From positions 1 to 64,000 of the forward strand of contig NZ_JAPSHY010000002.1 in NCBI RefSeq assembly GCF_031179285.1: a stretch of 64,000 nt of DNA. The letters are read 5' to 3'. Position 1 is the first letter of the stretch; each line of letters starts with the position of its first letter. Shown in pieces: positions 38,246 through 46,700 of this stretch. The notes below the pieces were generated by a model. The model worked only from the letters and a program-made list of their open reading frames with translations. It was not told the origin of the DNA and did no database searches. Both the position numbers and the translations under genes were made by a program. Source of the DNA: Microbacterium sp. (lineage in GTDB: Bacteria > Actinomycetota > Actinomycetes > Actinomycetales > Microbacteriaceae).

Positions 38246-39602
38246 CGACCGGGAACACCTTGCCCGGGTTGAGGATGCCGAGCGGGTCGAACGCTCTGGT
38301 GATCCGCCGCTGGAGCTCCCACTGGTCTTCACCGAGTTCGTCCGCCAGCCATCGCTGTTTGAGCGTGCCGATGCCATGCTCGCCGGTAAGGGTGCCGCCG
38401 AGGGCGATGGCGGCGCGGAACAGCTCGTCGGCTGCCGCCCAGACGTGAGCGGGGGCCTCCGCGCCCTGGAAGATGAAGTTCGGGTGCAGATTGCCGTCGC
38501 CGGCGTGGGCGACGGTCGGGATGCTCATCCCATAGGCCTGCTCGATGCGGGCGATCTCGTCGAACATCGCCGGCATCGCGCTGCGGGGCACCGAGACGTC
38601 TTCGATGAGCGTGGTCCCGAGGGTGGCCATCGCGGGGTGCATGGAGCGCCGGATGGCGAGCAGCCGCTCACCCGCTTCCGGGTCGTCAGACAGGGCTGTC
38701 TGACCGCCGAGGCCGCGAAGGATCTGGGCGATCGCCTCCGCTTCGACGACCGCGGCGGGCCCGTCGGTCTGGATGGTGAGCTGAGCCGCGCCCTCCGGCG
38801 GCGCAGGCAGCGCGAGGAAGGCGTGGACCGCGGCGAGGCTGGCGGCATCCATCAGCTCCATGATCGCCGGCTGGATGCCTGCGGCCGTGACGGCGGCGGA
38901 CGCGGCTGCGGCGGCACCGACCCCGGGGAAGGACGCCGTGATCGTGCAGGTCGTGCCCACGACGAGACGCCGGAGCTTCAGCGTCGCGCCGACCACGACG
39001 CCGAGCGTGCCCTCGGACCCGATCACGAGCGAGGTGAGGTCGAGCCCGGTGACGCCCTTGACGCTTCGGTGGCCGAGTCGGAGAAGGCGCCCGTCCGCGA
39101 GCACCAGGTCGACGCCGAGGACGGCGTCTCGCACGACGCCGTATTTGGCGCAGAGCAGCCCGCCGGCGCCGGTGGCGATGTTGCCGCCAACCGTCGAGAT
39201 CGCGCGACTGGCGGGGTCGGGTGCCCACCAGAGGCCGTGCTCGCGCAGGATGTCATTGAGGTCGGCGTTGAGGATTCCGGGTTCCACGACGGCGAGGAGG
39301 TCGTCCGGGCGGATCTCTCTCACCGCTGTCATGCGCAGTGTGGACAGGACGACCTCGCCGGCGCCGGCGTTCGCGGCACCGGCGAGTCCCGTGCCCGCGC
39401 CGCGCACCACGACGGGCGTTCGCGTGGCGGTGGCGATGCGCATGGTCTGCTGCACATGCTCGACGGTCTCGGCGTGCACGACGGCGATCGGGTGGCCGGC
39501 GGCGGCGTGGCCGGAGCGGTCGGCGCGCGCGGATTCGAGCGACCCCGCGTTCGTGTCGACGATCCCGCCGAGCGCGGCCCTGAGCTCTTCGAGTGCGCTC
39601 AT
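38238..39602 (-). CDS. FAD-linked oxidase, glycolate/D-lactate dehydrogenase (GlcD) type
   Basis: 454 residues from the ATG at 39602 that overlaps the DUF2568 stop (ATGA). The FAD_binding_4 domain has TPVVVRGAGTGLAGAANAGAGEVVLST and PASRAISTVGGNIATGAGGLLCAKYGVVRD; the C-terminal domain has PTVAHAGDGNLHPNF and GTLTGEHGIGTLKQRWLADELGED, which are the flavin and substrate His motifs of the GlcD/DLD family. It probably oxidises a 2-hydroxy acid. The exact substrate is undecided; no iron-sulfur partner gene lies next to it. Confidence 0.93.
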   Translation of the reverse strand: MSALEELRAALGGIVDTNAGSLESARADRSGHAAAGHPIAVVHAETVEHVQQTMRIATATRTPVVVRGAGTGLAGAANAGAGEVVLSTLRMTAVREIRPDDLLAVVEPGILNADLNDILREHGLWWAPDPASRAISTVGGNIATGAGGLLCAKYGVVRDAVLGVDLVLADGRLLRLGHRSVKGVTGLDLTSLVIGSEGTLGVVVGATLKLRRLVVGTTCTITASFPGVGAAAAASAAVTAAGIQPAIMELMDAASLAAVHAFLALPAPPEGAAQLTIQTDGPAAVVEAEAIAQILRGLGGQTALSDDPEAGERLLAIRRSMHPAMATLGTTLIEDVSVPRSAMPAMFDEIARIEQAYGMSIPTVAHAGDGNLHPNFIFQGAEAPAHVWAAADELFRAAIALGGTLTGEHGIGTLKQRWLADELGEDQWELQRRITRAFDPLGILNPGKVFPVDA

Positions 39603-39970
39603 GCGAGTGCGCGACGGCCGGCCGCGAGGCCGGCGCCGATGGCCACGACAGCGAACGCGGAGCCGATGAGGCCCTGATCCATCGACCACCAGGCGATGGT
39701 GACGCCGGCGTAGATGAGCAGTTCGACCGCGGCCCGCAGGAAGGGATGCAGTTGAAGAACGGGGCGTGGAGACAGGAAGAGCGCCCAGACCAGCAGCACG
39801 ATCAGCGGTGTCCCGATGCCGAGGATCACGTTCCACGGCAGGGACCAGGAGGCGAAACCCCACAGCGCGAGCGACGCGATGGCGATGACCAGGACGATCA
39901 CGCGGACGATGTCGAGAGCGGCCACTGCGGGGCGATCGACGCCCGGTACTGGTGTGGAATCCTGGGGCAT
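39599..39970 (-). CDS. DUF2568 / YrdB-like membrane protein
   Basis: 123 residues with four hydrophobic segments: IVRVIVLVIAIASLALWGFA, NVILGIGTPLIVLLVWALFL, FLRAAVELLIYAGVTIAWW and GSAFAVVAIGAGLAAG. The pattern and the FLSPRP loop between the second and third segments fit the YrdB/DUF2568 family, which has no known role. A TAGACT box is six bases before the ATG (39977-39982), a leaderless layout. It starts a three-gene minus-strand operon with the FAD oxidase and NUDIX genes. Confidence 0.85.
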   Translation of the reverse strand: MPQDSTPVPGVDRPAVAALDIVRVIVLVIAIASLALWGFASWSLPWNVILGIGTPLIVLLVWALFLSPRPVLQLHPFLRAAVELLIYAGVTIAWWSMDQGLIGSAFAVVAIGAGLAAGRRALA

Positions 39971-39979
39971 GCTCCCAGT

Positions 39980-42007
39980 CTATTCGGCGGGGACCGGCGC
40001 CTCTGTCGCGGAGAGCGGGTCACTCGCCGCGGCATCTGTGACGGGCTCGGCGGTGCTCGGCTCGGGGGCGGCGGCTTCCGGCTGAACCGGAGCCACCGGC
40101 GGAGCCGGTGCCGGGGGTGCGGGAGCCGGTGCCGATGGTGCGGGAGCCGGTGCCGATGGTGCGGGAGCGGAAGGGGTCGACGCTGTCTGTGGGCTCTGAA
40201 GTGCCGCCTCGTCGACGGTCGGAGCCTCTGCGACAGCAGCATCGACGGGCTGCTCGGCAGCGGGCTCGCCGCCGGGTTGCTCGACCGGCACCTCGCCGGC
40301 GGGCGGCTCTTCGGGTCCGCCGCAGGCGATGCCCGTCGGATCGGCCAGCTCCCAGATCCCGCGAGGTTCGGTGGGGGGTCCGGTGAGGAGCGTTCCGTCG
40401 GCCGCCGTCAGGGTGTATTGGAACGACACCCGGACGTTCAGCAGCAGCTGCAGGAAGGTGGGTCGGAGATCGACGAGGCCGGTTCCGGTCGCGTCCAGGA
40501 CGGCTCCGGTGGTCCCGGCCGTCGTGCCTCCGAGCAGCGCTTGCACGGTGGCACCCGGGGCGCCCTTCACCTGCACCCAGTAGTGGGTGGTGGCGATCAG
40601 GATGTCGTTGGCCTCCATGACACAGGTGACCTCGGCCGAGACGACCTCTGGGATGCCTTCAGGCAGGCCGGGCTCCGGCTCGGGTTCCGGCTTCGGCACC
40701 GGGTCGACGGGCAGCATCGGCAGTACCGGAGCGATCACGGGTATCGTCGGCGCAGCGACCGTCGGGCCGGTCTGCTGCACTGTCGGCACGTCGACAGGCG
40801 GTGCTGGCTCCTCGGGCACGGGCTGCGGGATCGGTGCGGGGTCTTCGATGACGAGTGGCGCGTCGAGTGACATCGCCTCGTCGGGGCCGACTTCGGAGGT
40901 GATCGCAGCGGCGCCCTGCTCGCCGGCGCTGGGCAGGGAGGCGACGGGGGCCGTGCCGGCGAGGCTGGGGACGATCGCTGCTGCGGCGACGACTCCGGCG
41001 ACGACGAGAGCTGCGGAACCGGCGCCCACCAGGGCGCCCACTCCGCTGAGGATGCCGCCGGAACCGATACCTCCGCCACCGCCCGCCGAGCCTGCGCTGC
41101 CCGATGAGCCGTTGGAGGCCGACGAGGCCCCGCCGTCGCCCATGACGACCGCGCCGTCGCAAACGCTCGAGGGCATAGCGGCAAGAGCGACGATGGGCGT
41201 CCCGCCGCCCTGGATCGTGGCCAGGTAACCCGCAGCACCGGTGACTCCGAGCACCAGAGGAAGCAGCACGAGGGCGAGACGCGTCGAGACGTCCTTCGCC
41301 TCGGCGGCGACGATCATGCACCGGGCGCACTCATCGAGGTGCTGTTCGAGGCGCTTGTGGTCCCGGGTGCCGAGGTTGCCTCGCGCATAGGCGCCGAGGT
41401 GCTCGATCGCCCACTGGCAGTCCGAGCCCGGTTCGGCGCTGCGCAGGTGCGCCTGGATCCAGGCCTCGCGCAGGCCCTCGCGGGCGCGGAAGGCGAGCTG
41501 CGAGACCGCGCCGGCCTTCATGCCGAGCAGAGGCGCCACTTCCTGCGGCTTCATCTGCTCGATCTCTGTGTACCACAGCACTTCCTGCCACCGCGAGGGC
41601 AGACTGCGGAACGCTTGGGCCGTGAGGCTCCGATCCAGCGCCTCATTGGCGGCCTGTTCGGTGCTGTCGGGGTCGGCGACGCTGTCGAGTTCGTCGATGG
41701 CGGTCTCGCGTCGCGATCGACCCCAGGCCGCAGCGGTGTTGCGGATGCTGGTGAACAGGTACGCACGGAATGAGCCGTTGGGGCCGGCGCCCTTGAGGAT
41801 GGCCTGATAGATGCGCGTGTACGCCTCCTGCACCAGGTCGTCAGGGTCGATGGACGACGTGACGGACCGCGCGACCGAGAGACCCGCCGGATAATGTCGC
41901 CGCCAGAGTTCGCCGAAGGCCTCCGAGTCGCCCGAGCGGGCCCGGAGGATCAGATCGGCATCGGCGATCGGTTCGTCGTGAGAAGTGTTGTCGATATGCA
42001 CAATCAT
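39980..42007 (-). CDS. ECF-type sigma factor fused to zinc-finger anti-sigma-like motif and long membrane/Pro-rich extension
   Basis: 675 residues. Sigma-70 region 2 spans about 20-100 (DSEAFGELWRRHYPAGLSVARSV, DPDDLVQEAYTRIYQAI), and region 4 about 125-185 (SLPSRWQEVLWYTEIEQMKPQEVAPLLGMKAGAVSQLAFRAREGLREAW). A zinc-finger motif His223-x3-Cys227-x2-Cys230 follows, as in ZAS anti-sigma factors, then a membrane span (LALVLLPLVLGVTGAAGYLATI, 244-265), a Gly/Ser-rich part, a second hydrophobic stretch (about 320-350), and a domain ending in Pro-Ala repeats. So sigma and its brake are one polypeptide tethered to the membrane. Release by proteolysis or conformational change would be needed; this is inference. 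Confidence 0.9.
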   Translation of the reverse strand: MIVHIDNTSHDEPIADADLILRARSGDSEAFGELWRRHYPAGLSVARSVTSSIDPDDLVQEAYTRIYQAILKGAGPNGSFRAYLFTSIRNTAAAWGRSRRETAIDELDSVADPDSTEQAANEALDRSLTAQAFRSLPSRWQEVLWYTEIEQMKPQEVAPLLGMKAGAVSQLAFRAREGLREAWIQAHLRSAEPGSDCQWAIEHLGAYARGNLGTRDHKRLEQHLDECARCMIVAAEAKDVSTRLALVLLPLVLGVTGAAGYLATIQGGGTPIVALAAMPSSVCDGAVVMGDGGASSASNGSSGSAGSAGGGGGIGSGGILSGVGALVGAGSAALVVAGVVAAAAIVPSLAGTAPVASLPSAGEQGAAAITSEVGPDEAMSLDAPLVIEDPAPIPQPVPEEPAPPVDVPTVQQTGPTVAAPTIPVIAPVLPMLPVDPVPKPEPEPEPGLPEGIPEVVSAEVTCVMEANDILIATTHYWVQVKGAPGATVQALLGGTTAGTTGAVLDATGTGLVDLRPTFLQLLLNVRVSFQYTLTAADGTLLTGPPTEPRGIWELADPTGIACGGPEEPPAGEVPVEQPGGEPAAEQPVDAAVAEAPTVDEAALQSPQTASTPSAPAPSAPAPAPSAPAPAPPAPAPPVAPVQPEAAAPEPSTAEPVTDAAASDPLSATEAPVPAE

Positions 42008-42416
42008 CCATCTGTCGCGAAGGTGGGTGCACCCTCACGTGAAGAGACGCGTGAACAGGATCCTCATCACGCGTCTTTCCCATTCTCCCTCGAATCTCGC
42101 AGCCTGGCCACCCCTGTGCAGAACTCCCGCGGACACGGGTGCCGAGGGAAATCCAGAAGTCGCGTAATGAATCGCGGATGCCGTCGTCTCATCCCATAGA
42201 GACAGCCATCGCGACTCCACCGGGGGGCGGAGTCGTGGCGCTGGTGCGGGGGGATCTGCACCGGCTGGGCGGGCTCGGGAACCTCGGGGGAGGAGTTCCC
42301 GGGCCCCCCGCTCTGCTCGGGGGATTCGAGGTCGCCGATCTGGGGTCGGCGTCCCTCTCGAACCCGTGAAGAAGGATCGGAGCGCAGCGCTGCGCGTCGC
42401 GCGCGGTGCGCGGGGC
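42008..42416. other. 409-base intergenic region between the sigma gene and nagA
   Basis: No convincing gene on either strand. It holds the nagA 3' flank and the sigma 5' flank, both on the minus strand. Visible structure: a CGACTCC / GGAGTCG stem (42212-42235), a CGGGAAC / GTTCCCG stem further on, and close to the sigma start the inverted repeat GACGCGT / ACGCGTC (42046-42052 and 42069-42075), which could be a regulatory site of the sigma gene. Confidence 0.5.
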
Positions 42417-43592
42417 CTACAGTGAAGGCCGCCCTCCCACCCACACGCGCGCGACGCGCAGGTCCGCACTCAAGAGGACCGCATCGCCGATCCAGCCCGG
42501 CCGCAGACTGCCGAGCTGAGAATCGCATCCGATCGCCCTGGCCGGTGTCTCGGTGAGAGCGCTGATCGCCTGGGGAAGCGTGGCTCCCGCCTCGACCGCG
42601 CGCAGCAGCGCCACATCCTGCGTGAGGGTCGATCCCGCGATCGACCCGGTCTCATCCGCACGCGCGACGCCGTCGGTGACCGTCACGCTGACGGCACCGA
42701 GGTCATAGCGGCCGTCGGCGCTGCCGGCGGCCGCCATCGCGTCGGTGACGAGGGCGACGCGATCGGGCGCCGCGTCGAACACGAGTTTGATGACATGCGG
42801 ATCGAGGTGGACGTTGTCGGCGATGGCCTCGAGCACCACGCGGCGGTCGGCGGCTGCCGCGAGAACCGGACCGGGAGCCCGATGGTGGATGCCGGGCATG
42901 GCGTTGAACGCGTGGGTGAGGATCGTCGCGCCGGCGTCGAACGCGGCGGCGGCTGTCGCGGCATCCGCATCGGTGTGGCCCACCGCCGCAGCAGCGCCGG
43001 TGGCCACGATCAGCCGGACGGCCTCGATACCGCCCGGCAGCTCCGGTGCGACGGTGACCTGCCGCACGGTGCCGCGGCCGGCATCGAGCAGCCGCGAGAC
43101 ATCCGCCGGCGTCGGCGGACGCAGCAGCGAGGGCTCATGGGCGCCGTGATGGCCGGGATCGAGGAAGGGGCCCTCGAGATGCGAGCCGAGGATGTCGGCG
43201 TCGGTGGCCATGAGATCGGCGATCTCGCCGACACGGCGCGCGAGGTCGTCGATCGACGCCGTGACCAGTGAGACCACCGCGCGGGTGGTCCCGTGCGCGC
43301 GGTGGAGCGCACGAGCGGTGCGGATGGCCTCCGCTCCGTCGTCGAACGAGACTCCGGCCCCGCCGTGGCCGTGGATGTCCACGAATCCGGGGGTCAGCAC
43401 GGCTCCGGGGCCCGCCGCCGCGCTGGCGTCGACGATCTCGTCGGCCGTGCCCCAATCCGAGCCGGTGCCGCGCGAGGCGATGCGGCCGTCCTCGATGCGC
43501 ATCCAGCCGTCGTCTGTGACCTCGCCGCGGTCGATGATCCGGGCGGAGTGGATGACGAGCGAGCCGCTCTCGACGTGACCGACCTCTGTCAT
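42417..43592 (-). CDS. nagA: N-acetylglucosamine-6-phosphate deacetylase
   Basis: 391 residues from the ATG at 43592. Amidohydrolase barrel motifs are VLTPGFVDIHGHGGAGVSF, the metal-binding Glu in SHLEGPFLDPGHHGAHEPSLL, VGHTDADAAT and THAFNAMPGIHHR with metal His residues, and the catalytic Asp in VALVTDAMAAAG. It deacetylates GlcNAc-6-phosphate to glucosamine-6-phosphate for NagB. The start overlaps the upstream GH20 stop by four bases (ATGA), making a two-gene minus-strand unit; the rest of the pathway is on the other strand at 32-38 kb. Confidence 0.96.
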   Translation of the reverse strand: MTEVGHVESGSLVIHSARIIDRGEVTDDGWMRIEDGRIASRGTGSDWGTADEIVDASAAAGPGAVLTPGFVDIHGHGGAGVSFDDGAEAIRTARALHRAHGTTRAVVSLVTASIDDLARRVGEIADLMATDADILGSHLEGPFLDPGHHGAHEPSLLRPPTPADVSRLLDAGRGTVRQVTVAPELPGGIEAVRLIVATGAAAAVGHTDADAATAAAAFDAGATILTHAFNAMPGIHHRAPGPVLAAAADRRVVLEAIADNVHLDPHVIKLVFDAAPDRVALVTDAMAAAGSADGRYDLGAVSVTVTDGVARADETGSIAGSTLTQDVALLRAVEAGATLPQAISALTETPARAIGCDSQLGSLRPGWIGDAVLLSADLRVARVWVGGRPSL

Positions 43593-45112
43593 CGCTCTGT
43601 CCACGGAATCTCGGGCGCGGGGTGGTAGGACACCCCCTCAGCCTTCCACAACGGCGCAAGGCTGCCCAGGCGCTCGCGGAACGACTCCCAGGTGCGGTCC
43701 GCGGCATCCTTCGGCGACCATGCGACTTCGGCCTGACACGCGGCGCGCGGGAACACCAGTTGCTCGACATCGTCCATGGTGCGGGTCGTCTCACTCCACA
43801 GCGGGGTCTCGATGCCGAGGATGGCCGAGTCCGGGACGTCGAGCACCGCGGTCGGCTCCCACTCGTAGGCCGACCGGACGTCGATGATCGCCGCCCAGGT
43901 GAGCCCGAGCGGGAAGTCGGGGGTGTATTTCATGTCGAGGTACGTGGCATCCGCGGCCGACATGATCAGGGCACCGCCGCGCTCGACGAAGTGCGCGGCC
44001 TCCTCGGCATGCGAGCCCGACGGCACCGTCATGCCCCAGTACTGACCGATCGTCCCCTCGGCGATGCCCGCCGCCGCCCCGACCTCGTGCCAGGCGACAG
44101 GGATCTTTCCTGCCTCCGTGACGATCGCCGTCGCACGCTCGACGAAATGGTCGAAGTCCTCCTGGGTCGTGCCGAGCGACTCGTCGCCGCCGACGTGGAT
44201 GTACGGTCCCGGCGTCATCTCGGCGAGCTCGCTCACCACGTCGCGGACGAAGTCGTAGGTGCGCTCCTCTCGGATCCGGACGCTCGAGTGTCCGACGCCC
44301 CAGCCGAGATACGTCTCGCCGGCGACGGGAAGCGGCTGACCGAGGCGCGCCGATTCCGCGACGAGCGAATCGTTCATCACCGGCGCTTCGACGAGCTCGG
44401 GATAGGCGACGCCGATCGCGTGCGTGTGTCCGGGCAGATCGATCTCGGGTACGACGATCATGTGCCGGGATGCCGCGTGCTCCACGATGCGCCGGTAGTC
44501 GTCCTTCGTGTAGAAACCGCCCGGATCCCCGTTCGCGGCCGTGGCGGAGGAGCGTTCGGTCAGCAGCGGCCATGAGTCGATCTGAATGCGCCATCCCTGG
44601 TCGTCACTGAGGTGCAGGTGCAGGCGGTTGAACTTCAGCGCGCTCGTGCGATCGATGAACGCGATGACCTCATCGACATTGAAGAAGTGGCGCGTCACGT
44701 CGAGCATCACTCCGCGGTACCCGAAGCGGGGTGCGTCCTCGATCTCGGCGCGGAGCACACCCCAGCCGCTGTCGTCTTCGCGCAGCAGCTGCAGGAGTGT
44801 CTGAACTCCGTAGAAGACGCCGGCTTCATCGCCGCCTATGATCTCGGCATGCTCGGCGGTGCGCAGTCGGTACCCTTCCGACGGCACGGTGCCCGCGTCG
44901 AGACGCAGCACGACATCTCCCGCTTCGACGGCGCTGCCGGGCGATGCCGAGGCCAGGCCGATGCCGGAGCGTCGACGGACCGCCTCGATGAGGGCAGCAG
45001 CGGAGGGGGTGTCGCCATGCACGCGGGGCGTGCCGGCCAGCGGCATCCGTCCGTCTCCGGCGACGACGGATGCGGGCAGGGGGACGACCGGCAGCGAGTG
45101 AGTTAGGACCAT
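43589..45112 (-). CDS. GH20 family beta-N-acetylhexosaminidase
   Basis: 507 residues from the ATG at 45112. An N-terminal GH20b domain precedes the barrel: FGYRGVMLDVTRHFFNVDEVIAFIDR, LHLHLSDDQGWRIQI, IVVPEIDLPGHTHAI and the catalytic Asp-Glu pair in YIHVGGDESLGTTQ. No signal peptide is evident, so it likely acts on imported chito- or glyco-oligosaccharides in the cytoplasm. It leads an operon with nagA. TAGGTT lies six bases before the ATG, a leaderless promoter. It is a second GH20 beside the fused one at 33119-34771. Confidence 0.95.
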   Translation of the reverse strand: MVLTHSLPVVPLPASVVAGDGRMPLAGTPRVHGDTPSAAALIEAVRRRSGIGLASASPGSAVEAGDVVLRLDAGTVPSEGYRLRTAEHAEIIGGDEAGVFYGVQTLLQLLREDDSGWGVLRAEIEDAPRFGYRGVMLDVTRHFFNVDEVIAFIDRTSALKFNRLHLHLSDDQGWRIQIDSWPLLTERSSATAANGDPGGFYTKDDYRRIVEHAASRHMIVVPEIDLPGHTHAIGVAYPELVEAPVMNDSLVAESARLGQPLPVAGETYLGWGVGHSSVRIREERTYDFVRDVVSELAEMTPGPYIHVGGDESLGTTQEDFDHFVERATAIVTEAGKIPVAWHEVGAAAGIAEGTIGQYWGMTVPSGSHAEEAAHFVERGGALIMSAADATYLDMKYTPDFPLGLTWAAIIDVRSAYEWEPTAVLDVPDSAILGIETPLWSETTRTMDDVEQLVFPRAACQAEVAWSPKDAADRTWESFRERLGSLAPLWKAEGVSYHPAPEIPWTER

Positions 45113-45118
45113 GAACAA

Positions 45119-45147
45119 AACCTACCGCGCAACCGGCCTGGTGCGAA
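45119..45147 (-). promoter_or_regulatory. Leaderless promoter of the GH20-nagA unit
   Basis: On the minus strand, TTCGCA (45142-45147) and TAGGTT (45119-45124) are 17 bases apart, and six bases separate the -10 box from the ATG at 45112. The bases from here into the gene start (TTTTGTTC..GGTC..CTAAC) resemble part of the ROK-type site at 34824-34846, suggesting shared control. Confidence 0.6.
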
Positions 45148-45159
45148 GGACGAATCCGC

Positions 45160-45165
45160 TATGCT
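45160..45165 (+). promoter_or_regulatory. -10 box of the glyA leader
   Basis: TATGCT at 45160-45165 would start transcription near 45172, exactly where the riboswitch aptamer begins. No clear -35 element is present. Confidence 0.55.
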
Positions 45166-45171
45166 CGTAAC

Positions 45172-45250
45172 CGTCGCGACTGGCGTCTGGGTGGACAACC
45201 ACCGGGGAGCGACCGACCACGGAAATTCGACCGCGCGCCTGGGCCGATAG
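45172..45250 (+). ncRNA. ZTP (pfl) riboswitch
   Basis: The conserved pfl features appear in order: CGCGACTGGCG, then a GGGTGG..AACCAC stem-loop, CGGGGAGCGAC, a variable linker, and the 3' element GCGCCTGGGC. This is the ZTP-binding aptamer, which senses the phosphorylated purine intermediate that builds up when 10-formyl-THF is short. It stands 37 bases before glyA, with folD next, the classic target genes. No U-rich terminator follows, so control is more likely at translation initiation. Confidence 0.95.
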
Positions 45251-45286
45251 GTACACCTTTCGAATCCGTCGTCAGAGGAGCACGCC

Positions 45287-46561
45287 ATGACCGATCGTTA
45301 CTTCAACGCCCCGCTTTCCGAGGTCGATCCCGAGATCGCCGAGGTGCTCGAGCGCGAACTGAACCGCCAGCGCGGCTACCTCGAGATGATCGCCTCCGAG
45401 AACTTCGTGCCGGTGTCGGTGCTGCAGTCGCAGGGTTCGGTGCTCACCAACAAGTACGCCGAGGGCTATCCGGGCCGGCGGTACTACGGCGGCTGCGAAG
45501 AGGTCGACGTCGCCGAAGAGCTCGCCATCGCCCGCGCCAAGTCGCTGTTCGGTGCCGAGTTCGCGAACGTGCAGCCGCACTCCGGCGCGACGGCGAACGC
45601 CGCGGTGCTGCACGCGATCGCCCGCCCCGGCGACACGCTTCTCGGCCTCTCGCTCGACCAGGGCGGCCACCTGACCCACGGCATGAAGATCAACTTCTCC
45701 GGCCGCCTGTACGACATCGTCGCCTACGGCGTGAATCCGGACACCTCGCTCGTCGACATGGACGAGGTGCGTCGGCTCGCACTCGAGCACCGGCCGAAGG
45801 TGATCATCGCGGGATGGTCCGCCTACCCTCGCCAGCTCGACTTCGCAGCCTTCCGCGAGATCGCGGACGAGGTCGGGGCCCTCCTCTGGGTCGACATGGC
45901 GCACTTCGCCGGTCTCGTGGCGGCGGGGCTGCACCCGAACCCCGTGCCGCACGCGCACGTGGTCTCGTCGACGGTGCACAAGACGATCGGCGGCCCGCGT
46001 TCGGGCTTCATCCTCACCAACGACGCCGACATCGCCAAGAAGATCAACTCGGCCGTCTTCCCGGGGCAGCAGGGCGGTCCTCTCATGCACGTCATCGCCG
46101 CCAAGGCCACGGCCTTCAAGCTCGCGGGCACCTCGGAGTTCAAGGAGCGCCAGGAGCGTGTGCTGCGCGGGGCATCGCTCATCGCCGAGCGACTCTCTCA
46201 GCAGGACGTGAAGGATGCCGGCATCGCTGTGCGCTCCGGGGGGACCGACGTGCACCTCGTGCTCGTCGACCTGCGCGACGCCGAGATCGACGGCAAGCAG
46301 GCCGAGGACCTCCTGCACGAGATCCACATCACCGTGAACCGCAACGCCGTCCCGAACGACCCGCGTCCACCGATGGTGACGTCGGGTCTGCGCATCGGTA
46401 CGCCGGCACTCGCCACCCGCGGCTTCGGCGACGCGGAGTTCACCGAGGTCGCCGACATCATCGCCCTCGCGCTGCTGCCGGGTGCCGATGTCGAGTCTCT
46501 CCGGGCGCGCGTCGACGCACTGACGGCAGCCTTCCCGCTCTACCCGGACCTGCAGCAGTAG
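45287..46561 (+). CDS. glyA: Serine hydroxymethyltransferase
   Basis: 424 residues, full length. Motifs: [52 protein letters not shown], and the PLP Lys in [19 protein letters not shown]; the end is [18 protein letters not shown]. It makes glycine and 5,10-methylene-THF from serine. AGAGGAG precedes the ATG. A ZTP riboswitch upstream should raise expression when one-carbon units run short in purine synthesis. folD follows after a 139-base gap containing inverted repeats. Confidence 0.98.
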   Translation: MTDRYFNAPLSEVDPEIAEVLERELNRQRGYLEMIASENFVPVSVLQSQGSVLTNKYAEGYPGRRYYGGCEEVDVAEELAIARAKSLFGAEFANVQPHSGATANAAVLHAIARPGDTLLGLSLDQGGHLTHGMKINFSGRLYDIVAYGVNPDTSLVDMDEVRRLALEHRPKVIIAGWSAYPRQLDFAAFREIADEVGALLWVDMAHFAGLVAAGLHPNPVPHAHVVSSTVHKTIGGPRSGFILTNDADIAKKINSAVFPGQQGGPLMHVIAAKATAFKLAGTSEFKERQERVLRGASLIAERLSQQDVKDAGIAVRSGGTDVHLVLVDLRDAEIDGKQAEDLLHEIHITVNRNAVPNDPRPPMVTSGLRIGTPALATRGFGDAEFTEVADIIALALLPGADVESLRARVDALTAAFPLYPDLQQ

Positions 46562-46593
46562 TTCATCCGGACCCGTCGTCGTCGCCGGCGCGG

Positions 46594-46671
46594 CGAGTGC
46601 ACGGAGTCCCGGCGAAGGCACGGCTTATTGACGCGAAGATGCCGTGCACTCGATGAGAAGCCGTGCACTCG
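46594..46671. repeat. CGAGTGCACGG inverted/direct repeat cluster between glyA and folD
   Basis: CGAGTGCACGG at 46594-46604 is matched by its reverse complement CCGTGCACTCG at 46642-46652 and again at 46661-46671. The outer pair can form an 11-base stem; the last two copies are direct repeats 19 bases apart. The cluster ends 29 bases before folD. It may be a terminator for glyA, a dispersed repeat, or a regulatory site. Confidence 0.65.
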
Positions 46672-46700
46672 GCGAGTGGCGATGCAAGGAGGAAGAAAAC

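Noticed and set aside
40080..40170. Repeated GGTGCGGGAGCCGGTGCC-like units as a CRISPR or satellite array
   Set aside because: They encode the Pro-Ala tail of the sigma fusion protein in frame and have no spacers.
42139..42369. 76-codon plus-strand ORF in the sigma-nagA gap
   Set aside because: No ribosome site, Gly/Pro-rich translation without family resemblance, and it spans two hairpins.
42330..42400. tRNA-like GGTTCGA and TCGAATCCC words in the sigma-nagA gap
   Set aside because: The words do not assemble into a cloverleaf; acceptor and anticodon stems are missing.
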